Shown here piece by piece: positions 1 through 6,139 of a stretch of DNA of 6,323 nucleotides; the first letter of the stretch is position 1; every line of letters starts with the position of its first letter. The stretch is from Candidatus Dormiibacterota bacterium (GTDB lineage: Bacteria > Chloroflexota > Dormibacteria > UBA8260 > Bog-877): NCBI GenBank assembly GCA_003133485.1, contig PKXR01000244.1, forward strand, positions 1 through 6,323. Direction: 5' to 3'. Below the pieces are notes generated by a model that was not told the origin of the DNA, searched no databases, and saw only the letters and a program-made list of their open reading frames with translations. A program made the position numbers and the translations under genes.

Positions 1-39
1 TCGCGCCCCGCCGCGAAAGACCTCGCCACGGCGTCCACC

Positions 40-813
40 CTACGACCGCGGTCTGGCAGCTGTCTTGAACAATTCGGTCGGGGTCAAACCGGCCAGCATC
101 CGGCACTCCCGCGCCAGGTGGGCCTGGTCGGCATAGCCGGAATTCGCGGCCAGGTCCGCCAGCGTCAAGGTGGTTGTGGCGAGCGATCGGGCCCGCTGAA
201 ATCGCATGATCCGGTCCAGGGATTTGGGACCGTACCCGACCCCGGCCCGGCAGCGTCGTAGCAGCTCGCGCTCACTGACACCGAGCCGGCGACTGATTTG
301 GGCCACCGGGTGACGGGACGGGTCGGCCGCCGTGGTGCCCCGGGCGCGAAGCTGGGCAACCAGGTCATCGACGACGGGGTCTGGCTCGGCGGCTTCCGGG
401 CGTCTGGCCAGTAAGGCACACTCCAATACGTGAGCTGCCGCTGGTGGCGAAGGCGCGGCCTCCAGACGATTGCTTAGGCTGGCGCTCGCCTCACGTCCCC
501 ACAGCTCCGATATGGCGACCCGTTGGTCCACCAGCTCCGCAGCTGATATGCGAAGAAATTGGCAGGCCCGTCCCGTGCGGAAGCGGACTCCCGAGAAGAA
601 CCTTGCCGACCGGTCATCCAGCGGCTTAGGACCGGTGTCGGGTCCGGCCACGAACAGCGAGAGACCGTCCCAGATTATGTCGATGCAGCCGTCGGGGAGC
701 ACCCGATCCTGCGGGGGAGTGGGCTGGTTGGAGACGGCACTGACCCACACGCAGGTGACGGTGTCCGTGAGGGCCGCGTGGGCCGGCCACTCCCGGTACG
801 AGGCAGTGGCCAT
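40..813 (-). CDS. AraC/XylS-family transcriptional regulator
   Basis: This is a 257-residue DNA-binding regulator with the two-part AraC layout. The N-terminal part (about residues 1-130) carries LPDGCIDIIWDG at 39-50 and GVRFRTG at 75-81, as seen in AraC proteins with a DUF6597-like sensor domain. The C-terminal part has two helix-turn-helix units. The first is at about 169-190 and is followed by GYGPKSLDRIMRFQRA, and the second is at about 217-247 with GYADQAHLARECRMLAGLTP. The ligand and targets cannot be read from the sequence. I chose the ATG at 813 because GGAG lies just upstream (3-nt gap, rather short) and family N-termini resemble YREWPA. A GTG at 846 would add 11 residues but has no visible ribosome binding site. 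The gene lies downstream of a broken GrpB gene on the same strand, and no target operon is evident. The family is secure and the start is less so. Confidence 0.9.
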   Translation of the reverse strand: MATASYREWPAHAALTDTVTCVWVSAVSNQPTPPQDRVLPDGCIDIIWDGLSLFVAGPDTGPKPLDDRSARFFSGVRFRTGRACQFLRISAAELVDQRVAISELWGREASASLSNRLEAAPSPPAAAHVLECALLARRPEAAEPDPVVDDLVAQLRARGTTAADPSRHPVAQISRRLGVSERELLRRCRAGVGYGPKSLDRIMRFQRARSLATTTLTLADLAANSGYADQAHLARECRMLAGLTPTELFKTAARPRS

Positions 814-885
814 AGTCTCCGGCGGTGAACTAGAGGGGTTGGACACGAGTGAACTGTAGGTGGTTAAGCGAGTCCGTCCGCGGGC

Positions 886-1204
886 TCACCCCAGCGCGCC
901 CGACTTGGTGGCGGCCGCCCAAATATCCGCATTGCTCATGGCATCCAGGATGAACCTGGTCTTCGCGTCGGTGTACGCCGGACGGACTTCCGGCCAGACG
1001 CGCGCCAGTTCGCGCCTGAGCGTCCTGTAGCTCTTGCGAACGTCGGGCTGCGCCCGCAGGTAGTCTCGGAACAGTAGGTGGTTACCCTCCCAACCACTGC
1101 CTGACTGGCACAAGTGAAGGTGAACCGTGCGCGGGCCGCCGGGTGGTGGACAGTGGAACCGGGAACGCGGTGGGGCATTGCGGATCGTAGGGAACTACCA
1201 CGAC
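886..1204 (-). pseudogene. GrpB/UPF0157 family protein, internally deleted and frameshifted
   Basis: Two ends of a GrpB-family protein survive in different minus-strand frames. The N-terminal signature VVVVPYDPQCPTAFP is read near 1204-1157, close to the usual VxVVPYDPxWPxxF opening. The C-terminal part, readable from about 1160 down to the TGA at 886-888, has PPPGGPRTVHLHLCQSG, then HLLFRDYLRAQPDVRKSY, then AYTDAKTRFI, which are typical of the family C-terminus. A normal member is about 170 residues. Here the central block, including the HVGSTxVPG and KPIID motifs, is missing, and the junction near 1160 changes frame. UPF0157 proteins have a nucleotidyltransferase-like fold, and their biological role is poorly defined. 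The missing core means this copy is very unlikely to work. A 75-residue product from the TTG at 1113 is formally possible but would only be a tail. An assembly deletion is the main alternative to true decay. Confidence 0.75.
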
Positions 1205-1837
1205 TGGCTCTCGAAGGCCGGTCCCGCTGGAGGCTAATGTCCCGCCTGGAGATCTAACCTGCCACACCGGGACTGCTATCTGAGCTCGATCCTCCCGCAG
1301 CAGGTCGGCCACCAGGACTGCCCAAGCAGTCGCCTCCAGCTGGCGGAGGTCGATCGGGCGGTCAGGAGCTGGGGAGCACGTTGGGCTGGAGCGCTTCCAG
1401 CGCCTCTTCGGGGGTCAGGTATCCAGGCTTTGGGTGACCAAGCCGTGGTGGTCCGTTAGCACCTGGGTGCCGAGGCTCCGCTGTCCCGGACCCCGGTTAT
1501 CGCGACGGAGCACAACCAGGATCCGGCCCCGGACCTTTCGGAACTCCTCTGGTTTAATGACAGGTGCCCCGCTCGGCGAACTTGGCGGCCCATCCCACCT
1601 TAGGGTCGAGCACCTTGGCGCATGGGGCCACATCGGGGGCGTCGTCCGCAGCCTGGCAGGCCTCCCGAATCCGTTCGACTTCAGTGGCGTCCATTCGTTT
1701 CACCCCAATCCGGCGCCGGTGGAATACGGCAACTTTTGCTCAGTTAGAGCGTCGTTGCGCGCCGATATTTTTCCTCCGCGACTGAGCTCGGAAGGCGGGG
1801 TCACATGCTGCGGACCACGGGTAGCTGGAACCCGCGT
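1205..1837. other. gene-poor region between fabG and the GrpB remnant
   Basis: I see no intact gene here on either strand. Long plus-strand frames in this stretch continue antisense into fabG and have no family signature, so I treat them as shadows. The minus strand from 1694 to 1362 holds protein-like fragments described separately. From 1361 to 1205 the same strand is open in the frame that enters the GrpB remnant and reads LRQLEATAWAVLVADLLRED near 1342, which I do not recognise. Between 1738 and 1787 there is a 7-bp perfect inverted repeat, GCTCAGT and ACTGAGC, separated by 36 nt. No convincing intrinsic terminator for the fabF-fabG operon is visible just below 1838. Confidence 0.5.
1362..1694 (-). 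pseudogene. possible decayed small gene, unknown family
   Basis: I do not recognise a family. An ORF starts at the ATG at 1694 behind GGGGTGA (6 nt before the ATG), begins MDATEVERIREACQAADD and ends at a TAA at 1554 after 46 residues. At about the same place another frame becomes protein-like, reading IKPEEFRKVRGRILVVLRRD and ending at 1415. Around 1430 a third frame takes over, reading PGYLTPEEALEALQPNV and ending at the TGA at 1362. The three pieces follow one another on one strand with GC-rich third positions, as expected for one gene of about 110 codons with two frameshifts. Two overlapping real small ORFs, or chance open frames in GC-rich DNA, are the alternatives. The neighbouring GrpB remnant is also decayed, which fits a patch of degrading sequence. 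Confidence 0.3.
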
Positions 1838-2566
1838 TCAGGCAGAGAGTCCGCCGTCGACGACCAGCACGTCGCCGGTGATGAAGGAAGCGGCCGGGCT
1901 GCACAGAAAGGCCACGGCAGCAGCGATTTCCTCCGCTGTGCCCTGGCGTCGCAGCGGCGTCAGCTTGATCAGCTCGGCCAGCATCTCCGCGGTGATCGAG
2001 GAGGCCGTCAACTCGGTGTGCACGTATCCCGGCGCGACCACGTTGCAGGTGATGTTGCGCGACCCCAACTCCTTGGCGACCGACTTGGTCAGCCCGACTA
2101 GGCCGGCCTTGGCGGCGGCATAGTTGGCCTGCCCGGGATTGCCACCCAGCCCCACGATCGAGCTGATGTTGACGATCCGGCCCCAGCGGCTCTTCAGCAT
2201 GTACGGGACCACTGCCTTGGTCACGTGGAAAGCGGCTGAGAGATCGGTGCGCAGCACTTGGTCCCAGTCGTCGACGGACATCCGCAGCAGCAACCGGTCT
2301 CGGAGCATGCCAGCGTTATTGACCACCACATCAAAGGGCCCGGCTTCGGCGACCATCTTGGTCACCTGCCCGGGGTCGCCGACGTCGGCGCCAAAAGCAG
2401 AAGCATTGCCGAGCGAGCTGGCAGTGGCCTCCGCCCCCTCCCGGTCAGCGCGGTAGTTGATCACCACCCGGGCGCCCATCTCGGAGAGCTCGCGGGAGAT
2501 GGCAGCGCCGATTCCCTTTCCGCCCCCGGTGACCAGCGCCGAGTGACCGGAGAGGTCTAGATCCAC
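1838..2566 (-). CDS. fabG: 3-oxoacyl-[acyl-carrier-protein] reductase FabG
   Basis: This cytosolic short-chain dehydrogenase of 242 residues reduces 3-ketoacyl-ACP to 3-hydroxyacyl-ACP, normally with NADPH. The cofactor motif TGGGKGIG is at residues 13-20, NNAG at 83-86, the catalytic serine in NISSIVG at 136, and the YxxxK pair at Y149 and K153 within GQANYAAAKAG. The C-terminus NVVAPGYVHTEL and the final VDGGLSA are typical, and the length is normal. The start is a GTG at 2566, 1 bp after the fabD stop, so translation is probably coupled, and the next residues match the family N-terminus. It is the last gene of the operon. One oddity is that the segment after the fourth helix reads TDLSAAF, where many family members have an Asn in place of this Asp (D108). 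Many SDR paralogues exist, but operon context supports the FabG role. Confidence 0.95.
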   Translation of the reverse strand: MDLDLSGHSALVTGGGKGIGAAISRELSEMGARVVINYRADREGAEATASSLGNASAFGADVGDPGQVTKMVAEAGPFDVVVNNAGMLRDRLLLRMSVDDWDQVLRTDLSAAFHVTKAVVPYMLKSRWGRIVNISSIVGLGGNPGQANYAAAKAGLVGLTKSVAKELGSRNITCNVVAPGYVHTELTASSITAEMLAELIKLTPLRRQGTAEEIAAAVAFLCSPAASFITGDVLVVDGGLSA

Positions 2567-2567
2567 G

Positions 2568-3536
2568 CTACTCGGCGCCCTCGACCAGGAGCTCGTCGGC
2601 GTTCCAGGTCGCCACTCCCGGCATGTGCTTGGCGGCGAGGCTGGCCAGCACCCGACCCGGGCCTAGTTCCACCACGGTTCCCACCCTGAGCGCCTGCATG
2701 GAGGTCATGGTGCGGGCCCAGTGCACCGGTCTGAGCAGGTGTCCGCTCAACTCCGCCCGCAGCGAGCGCACGGTGTTGATCGCCAGGCCGGTGCCGTTTC
2801 CGATCAGTGGGATTTTGGGGGCCCTGAGCGGTAGGGACTTCACCGCTTCACTCAACTTCGCCGAGGCTCGGCTCATTAGGGGAGAGTGGGCGGCCAGGGG
2901 TACCTCCAAGACCAGCACCCTGCGGGCACCGGCCTCGGTAGCCAACCGCTCAGCCACTGCGACTGCCCCGGCCTCGCCGCTCAAGATGAACTGGTCCTGG
3001 GCGTTGAAGTTAGCCAGCCAGATCCCGCCCGCCGCGCTGGCAGTGATCCGGATCTGCTCTACCTCGGGCTCCAGCAGGCCGACGATGGCCAGCATCCTGC
3101 CCGGGGTGGAGAGGGCGGCGTCCGCCATCAACCTTCCTCGCTCCCGCACCAGCAGAAGCGCCGCTTCCCAGGAGATGGCCTCAGCAGCCGCGCAGGCGGT
3201 GATCTCACCCATGCTGTGGCCGGCCACCACCTCAACTGCCTCCAGACCGAAGCGGTCGCGGTAGGCCTCGAAGGCGGACCAGCAGACAGCCATCAGGCAA
3301 GGCTGGAGGTTCTCGGTGCGGCGAAGTTCGAGGTCGGGTCCTTCAAAACAGAGCCGGCGGATCGGCATCTCCAGGATGTCCTGGGCCCGGCTAATGATCT
3401 TGTCCGCGACGCTCGAGATGGCGGCCAGCTGGCGGCCCATCCCGGCGTGCTGGACGCCCTGACCAGGGAAGAGCAGTCCGACCGGCCGGCGGAGATTGAT
3501 TGATTGCGGCGGGAGCGCCGCGCTGCTGGAGGTCAT
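2568..3536 (-). CDS. fabD: Malonyl-CoA:ACP transacylase FabD
   Basis: This 322-residue enzyme transfers malonyl from CoA to the ACP phosphopantetheine arm, supplying the extender unit for FabF. Visible family marks are FPGQG at 23-27 in the oxyanion region, GHSMGE at 106-111 with nucleophile Ser108, the substrate arginine in RERGRLM (R133), NFNAQDQFILSG at about 177-188, and the catalytic His217 in VPLAAHSPLM. ELGPGRVL at about 290-297 is the usual C-terminal strand. Length is slightly above the usual 300-310 because of a polar N-terminal extension of about 18 residues before VGLLFPGQG. The ATG at 3536 overlaps the acpP stop as ATGA, which indicates translational coupling and supports this start. 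It is followed by fabG after 1 bp. Malonyl rather than another acyl specificity is inferred from the GHSMGE/R133 combination and the operon. Confidence 0.96.
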   Translation of the reverse strand: MTSSSAALPPQSINLRRPVGLLFPGQGVQHAGMGRQLAAISSVADKIISRAQDILEMPIRRLCFEGPDLELRRTENLQPCLMAVCWSAFEAYRDRFGLEAVEVVAGHSMGEITACAAAEAISWEAALLLVRERGRLMADAALSTPGRMLAIVGLLEPEVEQIRITASAAGGIWLANFNAQDQFILSGEAGAVAVAERLATEAGARRVLVLEVPLAAHSPLMSRASAKLSEAVKSLPLRAPKIPLIGNGTGLAINTVRSLRAELSGHLLRPVHWARTMTSMQALRVGTVVELGPGRVLASLAAKHMPGVATWNADELLVEGAE

Positions 3537-3814
3537 TGGCTCGTGGTGCTGGGATGAGCCAGCAGGAAGGTCCAGAGATCTCCGACCTTCTTCATGTGCT
3601 CAAGCTCATCCTCGGGGAGCGAAACTTGGTAGCGGTCCTCGATGGCCATGATCAGCTCGACGATGTCGAGGGAGTCAGCCGCCAAATCTTTGGCGAAGCT
3701 GACGTCCATCTGGACCTGATCCGGGTCCACCCCCAGGATGTCGGCGGCCAGCTTCTGCATCTCGGTGAAGTCGAGGGTCGACTGAGGGGTGTCGTTGGCG
3801 GATGGTTCGCTCAC
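3533..3814 (-). CDS. acpP: Acyl carrier protein AcpP
   Basis: This 93-residue acidic carrier protein holds growing acyl chains on a 4'-phosphopantetheine arm in the cytosol. The attachment site is DSLD with Ser48, in the context FAKDLAADSLDIVELIMAIE, and the following acidic helix II is the usual partner-binding surface. RYQVSLPEDELEHMKKVGDL matches the third and fourth helices. Compared with the 77-80 residues common in bacteria it has an N-terminal tail of about 12-15 polar residues. The GTG start at 3814 is supported by a strong AGGAGA ribosome site 7 nt upstream, the best one in the operon, which fits the need for abundant ACP. The phosphopantetheinyl transferase that activates it is not in the window. 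Confidence 0.96.
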   Translation of the reverse strand: MSEPSANDTPQSTLDFTEMQKLAADILGVDPDQVQMDVSFAKDLAADSLDIVELIMAIEDRYQVSLPEDELEHMKKVGDLWTFLLAHPSTTSQ

Positions 3815-3821
3815 GGTCTGA

Positions 3822-3827
3822 TCTCCT
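3822..3827 (-). promoter_or_regulatory. Strong ribosome binding site of acpP
   Basis: AGGAGA on the minus strand lies 7 nt before the GTG start of acpP, inside the 21-nt gap after the fabF stop. It fixes the acpP start and is clearly stronger than the sites seen before fabF, fabD or fabG. This suggests acpP can initiate independently and at a high rate. Confidence 0.75.
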
Positions 3828-3835
3828 GGTTCTGG

Positions 3836-5095
3836 CTAGGCCGCAACTCGGCCCAGCGCCAGGCACGCGTTGTGCCCGCCGAAGCCGAAAGAGTTGGAAA
3901 GGGCGACATCGATGTGCGCCGGCCGAGCTTGGTTGGGCACGTAGTCGAGGTCGCAGTCAGGGTCGGGGAGCTCGAGATTGATGGTCGGGGGCACCAAGTC
4001 CCGGGCGATGGCCAACACGCAGGCGGCGGCCTCGAGCGCCCCAGCGGCCCCGAGCAGGTGGCCGCTCATCGACTTGGTGGAGCTGATGGGGATCTGGCTG
4101 GCCCGGTCTCCCAGCGCCCGCTTGATCGCCAAGGTCTCCGCCAGGTCGCCGAGGGGGGTCGAGGTGCCGTGGGCGTTGACGTAGTCGACGTCCTCCGGGG
4201 CGATCCCGGCCTTGCGCATGACCTTTTGCATCGCCCTGGCAGCGCCGTTGCCGAAAGGATCGGGAGCGGTGAAGTGATACATGTCGGCGGTGGCGCCGCA
4301 GCCGAGCAGCTCCGCCCAGATCCTGGCCCCGCGCGCTCGGGCGTGCTCCATCTCCTCCAAGACCATGATCACCGAGCCCTCGCCCATGATGAATCCATCC
4401 CTGTTTAGATCGAATGGGCGGGAGGACCCGGAGGGATCCTCGTTACGCTTGCTCATCGCCCCCAACTGACAGAAGGCGCCCATCAGCAAAGGGGTTATGG
4501 CCGCCTCTGCCCCGCCCGCGATCATGGCGATCGCGTCGCCTCGGCGAATCACCTCGGCGGCGTCCCCCAGGGCATGCCCGCTGGAGGCGCAGGCGCTGAC
4601 CACGGCGTAGTTGGGACCGCCGCAACGGAGCTCGATGGCGATCAGCCCGGAGGCGATGTCGGTGATCATCATCGGAACCATGAAGGGGCTGATCCGGCCG
4701 ATTCCCCGGTCGATCAGCACCTGGTGGCCGCGCTCGATCTCCTCCATCCCTCCGGCCCCGGAACTCACCACCACCCCGACGTCATCGGGGCCCATCTCCT
4801 CCGGCTTGAGCCCGGAATCGGCCAACGCCATCCGCGCGGCGGCCAGCCCCAAACGGCAGTAACGGGCCACATGGCGCGCGGTCTTGCGGTCCATGTAGAG
4901 CTCGGGGTTGAAATCGGTGACCTCGGCCGCGATCCGGGTCGGGTACGCGGAGGCGTCAAACTGGGTGATGGTGCCGATCCCGGATCGACCCTGGGTCAGG
5001 CTTTCCCAGACCGCATCAATTCCGGTACCGATGGGGGTGACCAGACCCATTCCGGTTATCGCCACCCGTACCGGCGCCTCGCCGTTGTCGCTCAC
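3836..5095 (-). CDS. fabF: 3-oxoacyl-ACP synthase II FabF
   Basis: This 419-residue cytosolic ketosynthase of the thiolase fold condenses malonyl-ACP with acyl-ACP, releasing CO2, to elongate the fatty acid. The catalytic Cys169 lies in VVSACASSGHA. His309 is in NAHGTSTPLGD, and His346 is in KSMSGHLLGAAG together with Lys341. The C-terminal glycine loop SNSFGFGGHNA is at 400-410. VAITGMGLVTPIG at 11-23 is the normal start of the fold, and length is normal for KAS II. I chose the GTG at 5095, giving VSDNGEAPVRVAITG. The frame stays open to 5242, but those 49 residues do not resemble ketosynthases and would run through the palindromes of the control region. No good ribosome site precedes 5095, and the GTG at 5065 is an alternative. 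First gene of the operon, 21 bp before acpP. FabF rather than FabB is the usual assignment outside Proteobacteria. Confidence 0.95.
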   Translation of the reverse strand: MSDNGEAPVRVAITGMGLVTPIGTGIDAVWESLTQGRSGIGTITQFDASAYPTRIAAEVTDFNPELYMDRKTARHVARYCRLGLAAARMALADSGLKPEEMGPDDVGVVVSSGAGGMEEIERGHQVLIDRGIGRISPFMVPMMITDIASGLIAIELRCGGPNYAVVSACASSGHALGDAAEVIRRGDAIAMIAGGAEAAITPLLMGAFCQLGAMSKRNEDPSGSSRPFDLNRDGFIMGEGSVIMVLEEMEHARARGARIWAELLGCGATADMYHFTAPDPFGNGAARAMQKVMRKAGIAPEDVDYVNAHGTSTPLGDLAETLAIKRALGDRASQIPISSTKSMSGHLLGAAGALEAAACVLAIARDLVPPTINLELPDPDCDLDYVPNQARPAHIDVALSNSFGFGGHNACLALGRVAA

Positions 5096-5106
5096 TGAAT
5101 CGAATC

Positions 5107-5127
5107 TTACGGACAAATTGTGCGTAA
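5107..5127. promoter_or_regulatory. Candidate operator 1, imperfect palindrome before fabF
   Basis: The arms TTACGGACA and TGTGCGTAA flank AAT. Eight of nine arm positions pair, and the central A and T next to the arms also pair. It ends 11 nt before the fabF GTG at 5095, so it probably lies in the 5' untranslated leader. It could act as a repressor site, or as an RNA hairpin close to the start codon. Its core GGACA-N3-TGTGC resembles that of the second palindrome at 5164-5182. The binding protein is unknown. Confidence 0.5.
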
Positions 5128-5147
5128 AACATCGGCCCCGGAGAATA

Positions 5148-5153
5148 AGTCTA
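5148..5153 (-). promoter_or_regulatory. Possible -10 element for fabF
   Basis: TAGACT on the minus strand fits the loose TANNNT actinobacterial -10 pattern and would start transcription roughly 45 nt before the fabF GTG. No good -35 is present at the standard spacing, so this is a weak call. If correct, one palindrome lies upstream of it and the other in the leader. Confidence 0.2.
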
Positions 5154-5163
5154 CCCCCGCTAC

Positions 5164-5182
5164 TTAGGACAGATTGTCCCAA
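5164..5182. promoter_or_regulatory. Candidate operator 2, imperfect palindrome before fabF
   Basis: The arms TTAGGACA and TGTCCCAA flank GAT, with seven of eight arm positions pairing and a further C-G pair outside. Its core GGACA-N3-TGTCC nearly repeats the core of the palindrome at 5107-5127, and the two centres are about 56 bp apart. This arrangement is what a dimeric repressor with two sites would use. It lies between two divergent genes, so it could affect fabF, the methyltransferase gene, or both. Confidence 0.5.
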
Positions 5183-5251
5183 GCCAGCGGAGACCAACCC
5201 CTCAGCTGCCACAGGTTTCCGACCCCTTGACGGTGGGATCATGGGGCCGAG

Positions 5252-6139
5252 TTGACAACTGTACCCGGTGGGGCTCCGGCGGCCGGCGAGGGGCCGGCCT
5301 CCTGGTCCGAGCCCCTTTCCAGCCAGGTGGTTCTGGCCGACAACCTGGAACTAATGAGGTCCCTTCCGGACGGGTGCCTTGACCTCGTATACGTCGACCC
5401 GCCGTTTGGGACCGGCCGCGTGCGGCGGCTGGACTCGATCCGGACTGGCCGCGGAGGTGGGCGGCGCCACGGGTTCGGCGGCCGGGAGTACCAATTCGAG
5501 GTGGTCTCCAGCATCAGCTACCGCGATGACCTGGGCCGTGACCCCTACTTGGAGTTCCTCTACCAGCGGCTCCTCGAGATCCACCGGGTGCTGGCGCCCC
5601 ACGGCTCGATCTACCTGCATCTGGACTTCCGCGCCGCCCATTACGCCCGGCTGTTGCTGGATGAGATTTTTGGCCCCGAGCGGTTCCTCAACGAGATCAT
5701 CTGGGCCTACGACTACGGCGGGCGGCCGAGCGACCGTTGGCCCCGCAAGCACGACAACATCCTCTGGTACTCGAAGTCGGACCGCTGGATCTTCCAGCGA
5801 TCTGAGATTGAGCGCATCCCGTATATGGCGCCCGGGCTGGTCGGGCCTGAGAAGGCGGCCCGGGGCAAGCTACCCACCGACACCTGGTGGCTCACGATCG
5901 TGCCCACCCGCGGCAGGGAAAGGACGGGCTACCCAACCCAGAAACCGCTCGCGCTCTTGGATCGGATCGTGAGGGCTTCCAGTCGGGAGGGCGACCTGGT
6001 GGCTGACTTCTTCTGCGGCAGCGGGACCACCGGAGTCGCGGCCCGGGCATTGGGTCGGCGGTACCTGCTGGTGGACGACAACCCGGAAGCGATCGCCATC
6101 ACCAGACGACGGTTGGGGCTGGAGTTCGCGCCCGGCTAA
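5252..6139 (+). CDS. Site-specific DNA methyltransferase, beta class (probable N6-adenine)
   Basis: This 295-residue enzyme should transfer methyl from S-adenosylmethionine to the amino group of a base in a specific DNA site. Catalytic motif IV is VYVDPPFG with DPPF at 49-52. The middle contains EIIWAYDYGGRPSDRWPRKH and a likely target-recognition region at about 150-215. Motif X TGYPTQKP is at 225-232, and the AdoMet-binding motif I DFFCGSGTTG is at 252-261, followed by acidic D275. The order IV, recognition, X, I defines the beta class. DPPF favours N6-adenine, but N4-cytosine is not excluded. An Arg/Gly-rich insertion follows motif IV (about 56-79). The TTG start at 5252 is uncertain: conserved sequence begins only at about residue 26, where a GTG (5327) is an alternative. 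No endonuclease gene is in the window, so it may be solitary. Its stop overlaps that of the converging gene on the right. Confidence 0.88.
   Translation: MTTVPGGAPAAGEGPASWSEPLSSQVVLADNLELMRSLPDGCLDLVYVDPPFGTGRVRRLDSIRTGRGGGRRHGFGGREYQFEVVSSISYRDDLGRDPYLEFLYQRLLEIHRVLAPHGSIYLHLDFRAAHYARLLLDEIFGPERFLNEIIWAYDYGGRPSDRWPRKHDNILWYSKSDRWIFQRSEIERIPYMAPGLVGPEKAARGKLPTDTWWLTIVPTRGRERTGYPTQKPLALLDRIVRASSREGDLVADFFCGSGTTGVAARALGRRYLLVDDNPEAIAITRRRLGLEFAPG

Noticed and set aside
886..1113. Intact 75-residue small protein starting at the TTG at 1113
   Set aside because: Family similarity continues upstream of this TTG in the same frame (PPPGGPRTVHLHL), so the codon is internal and the frame is the tail of a broken GrpB gene.
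1415..1440. Transposase C-terminus suggested by the GYLTPEEAL stretch
   Set aside because: Some integrases end with a similar phrase, but no DDE motif, terminal inverted repeats or target duplication are visible nearby.
1818..1834. Short hairpin CGGGT / ACCCG as a terminator after fabG
   Set aside because: The stem is only 5 bp and no T-tract follows in the direction of transcription.
1434..2123. Long plus-strand open frame of 229 codons
   Set aside because: It runs antisense through well-supported fabG and has no recognisable motif. It is the kind of shadow frame expected opposite a GC-rich gene.
3500..4408. Plus-strand open frame of 302 codons across acpP and fabF
   Set aside because: It is entirely antisense to fabF and acpP, which have full catalytic motifs. 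Its composition (many G, V, D, H, L residues) reflects the opposite strand.
5096..5242. N-terminal extension of FabF by 49 residues from an ATG at 5242
   Set aside because: The added residues do not resemble ketosynthases, and they would cover the control region and its palindromes. The normal fold starts right after the GTG at 5095.
5227..5257. TTGACG and TTGACA as -35 boxes for the methyltransferase gene
   Set aside because: No -10-like hexamer occurs 16-18 nt downstream of either, and they lie too close to or beyond the proposed start codon.
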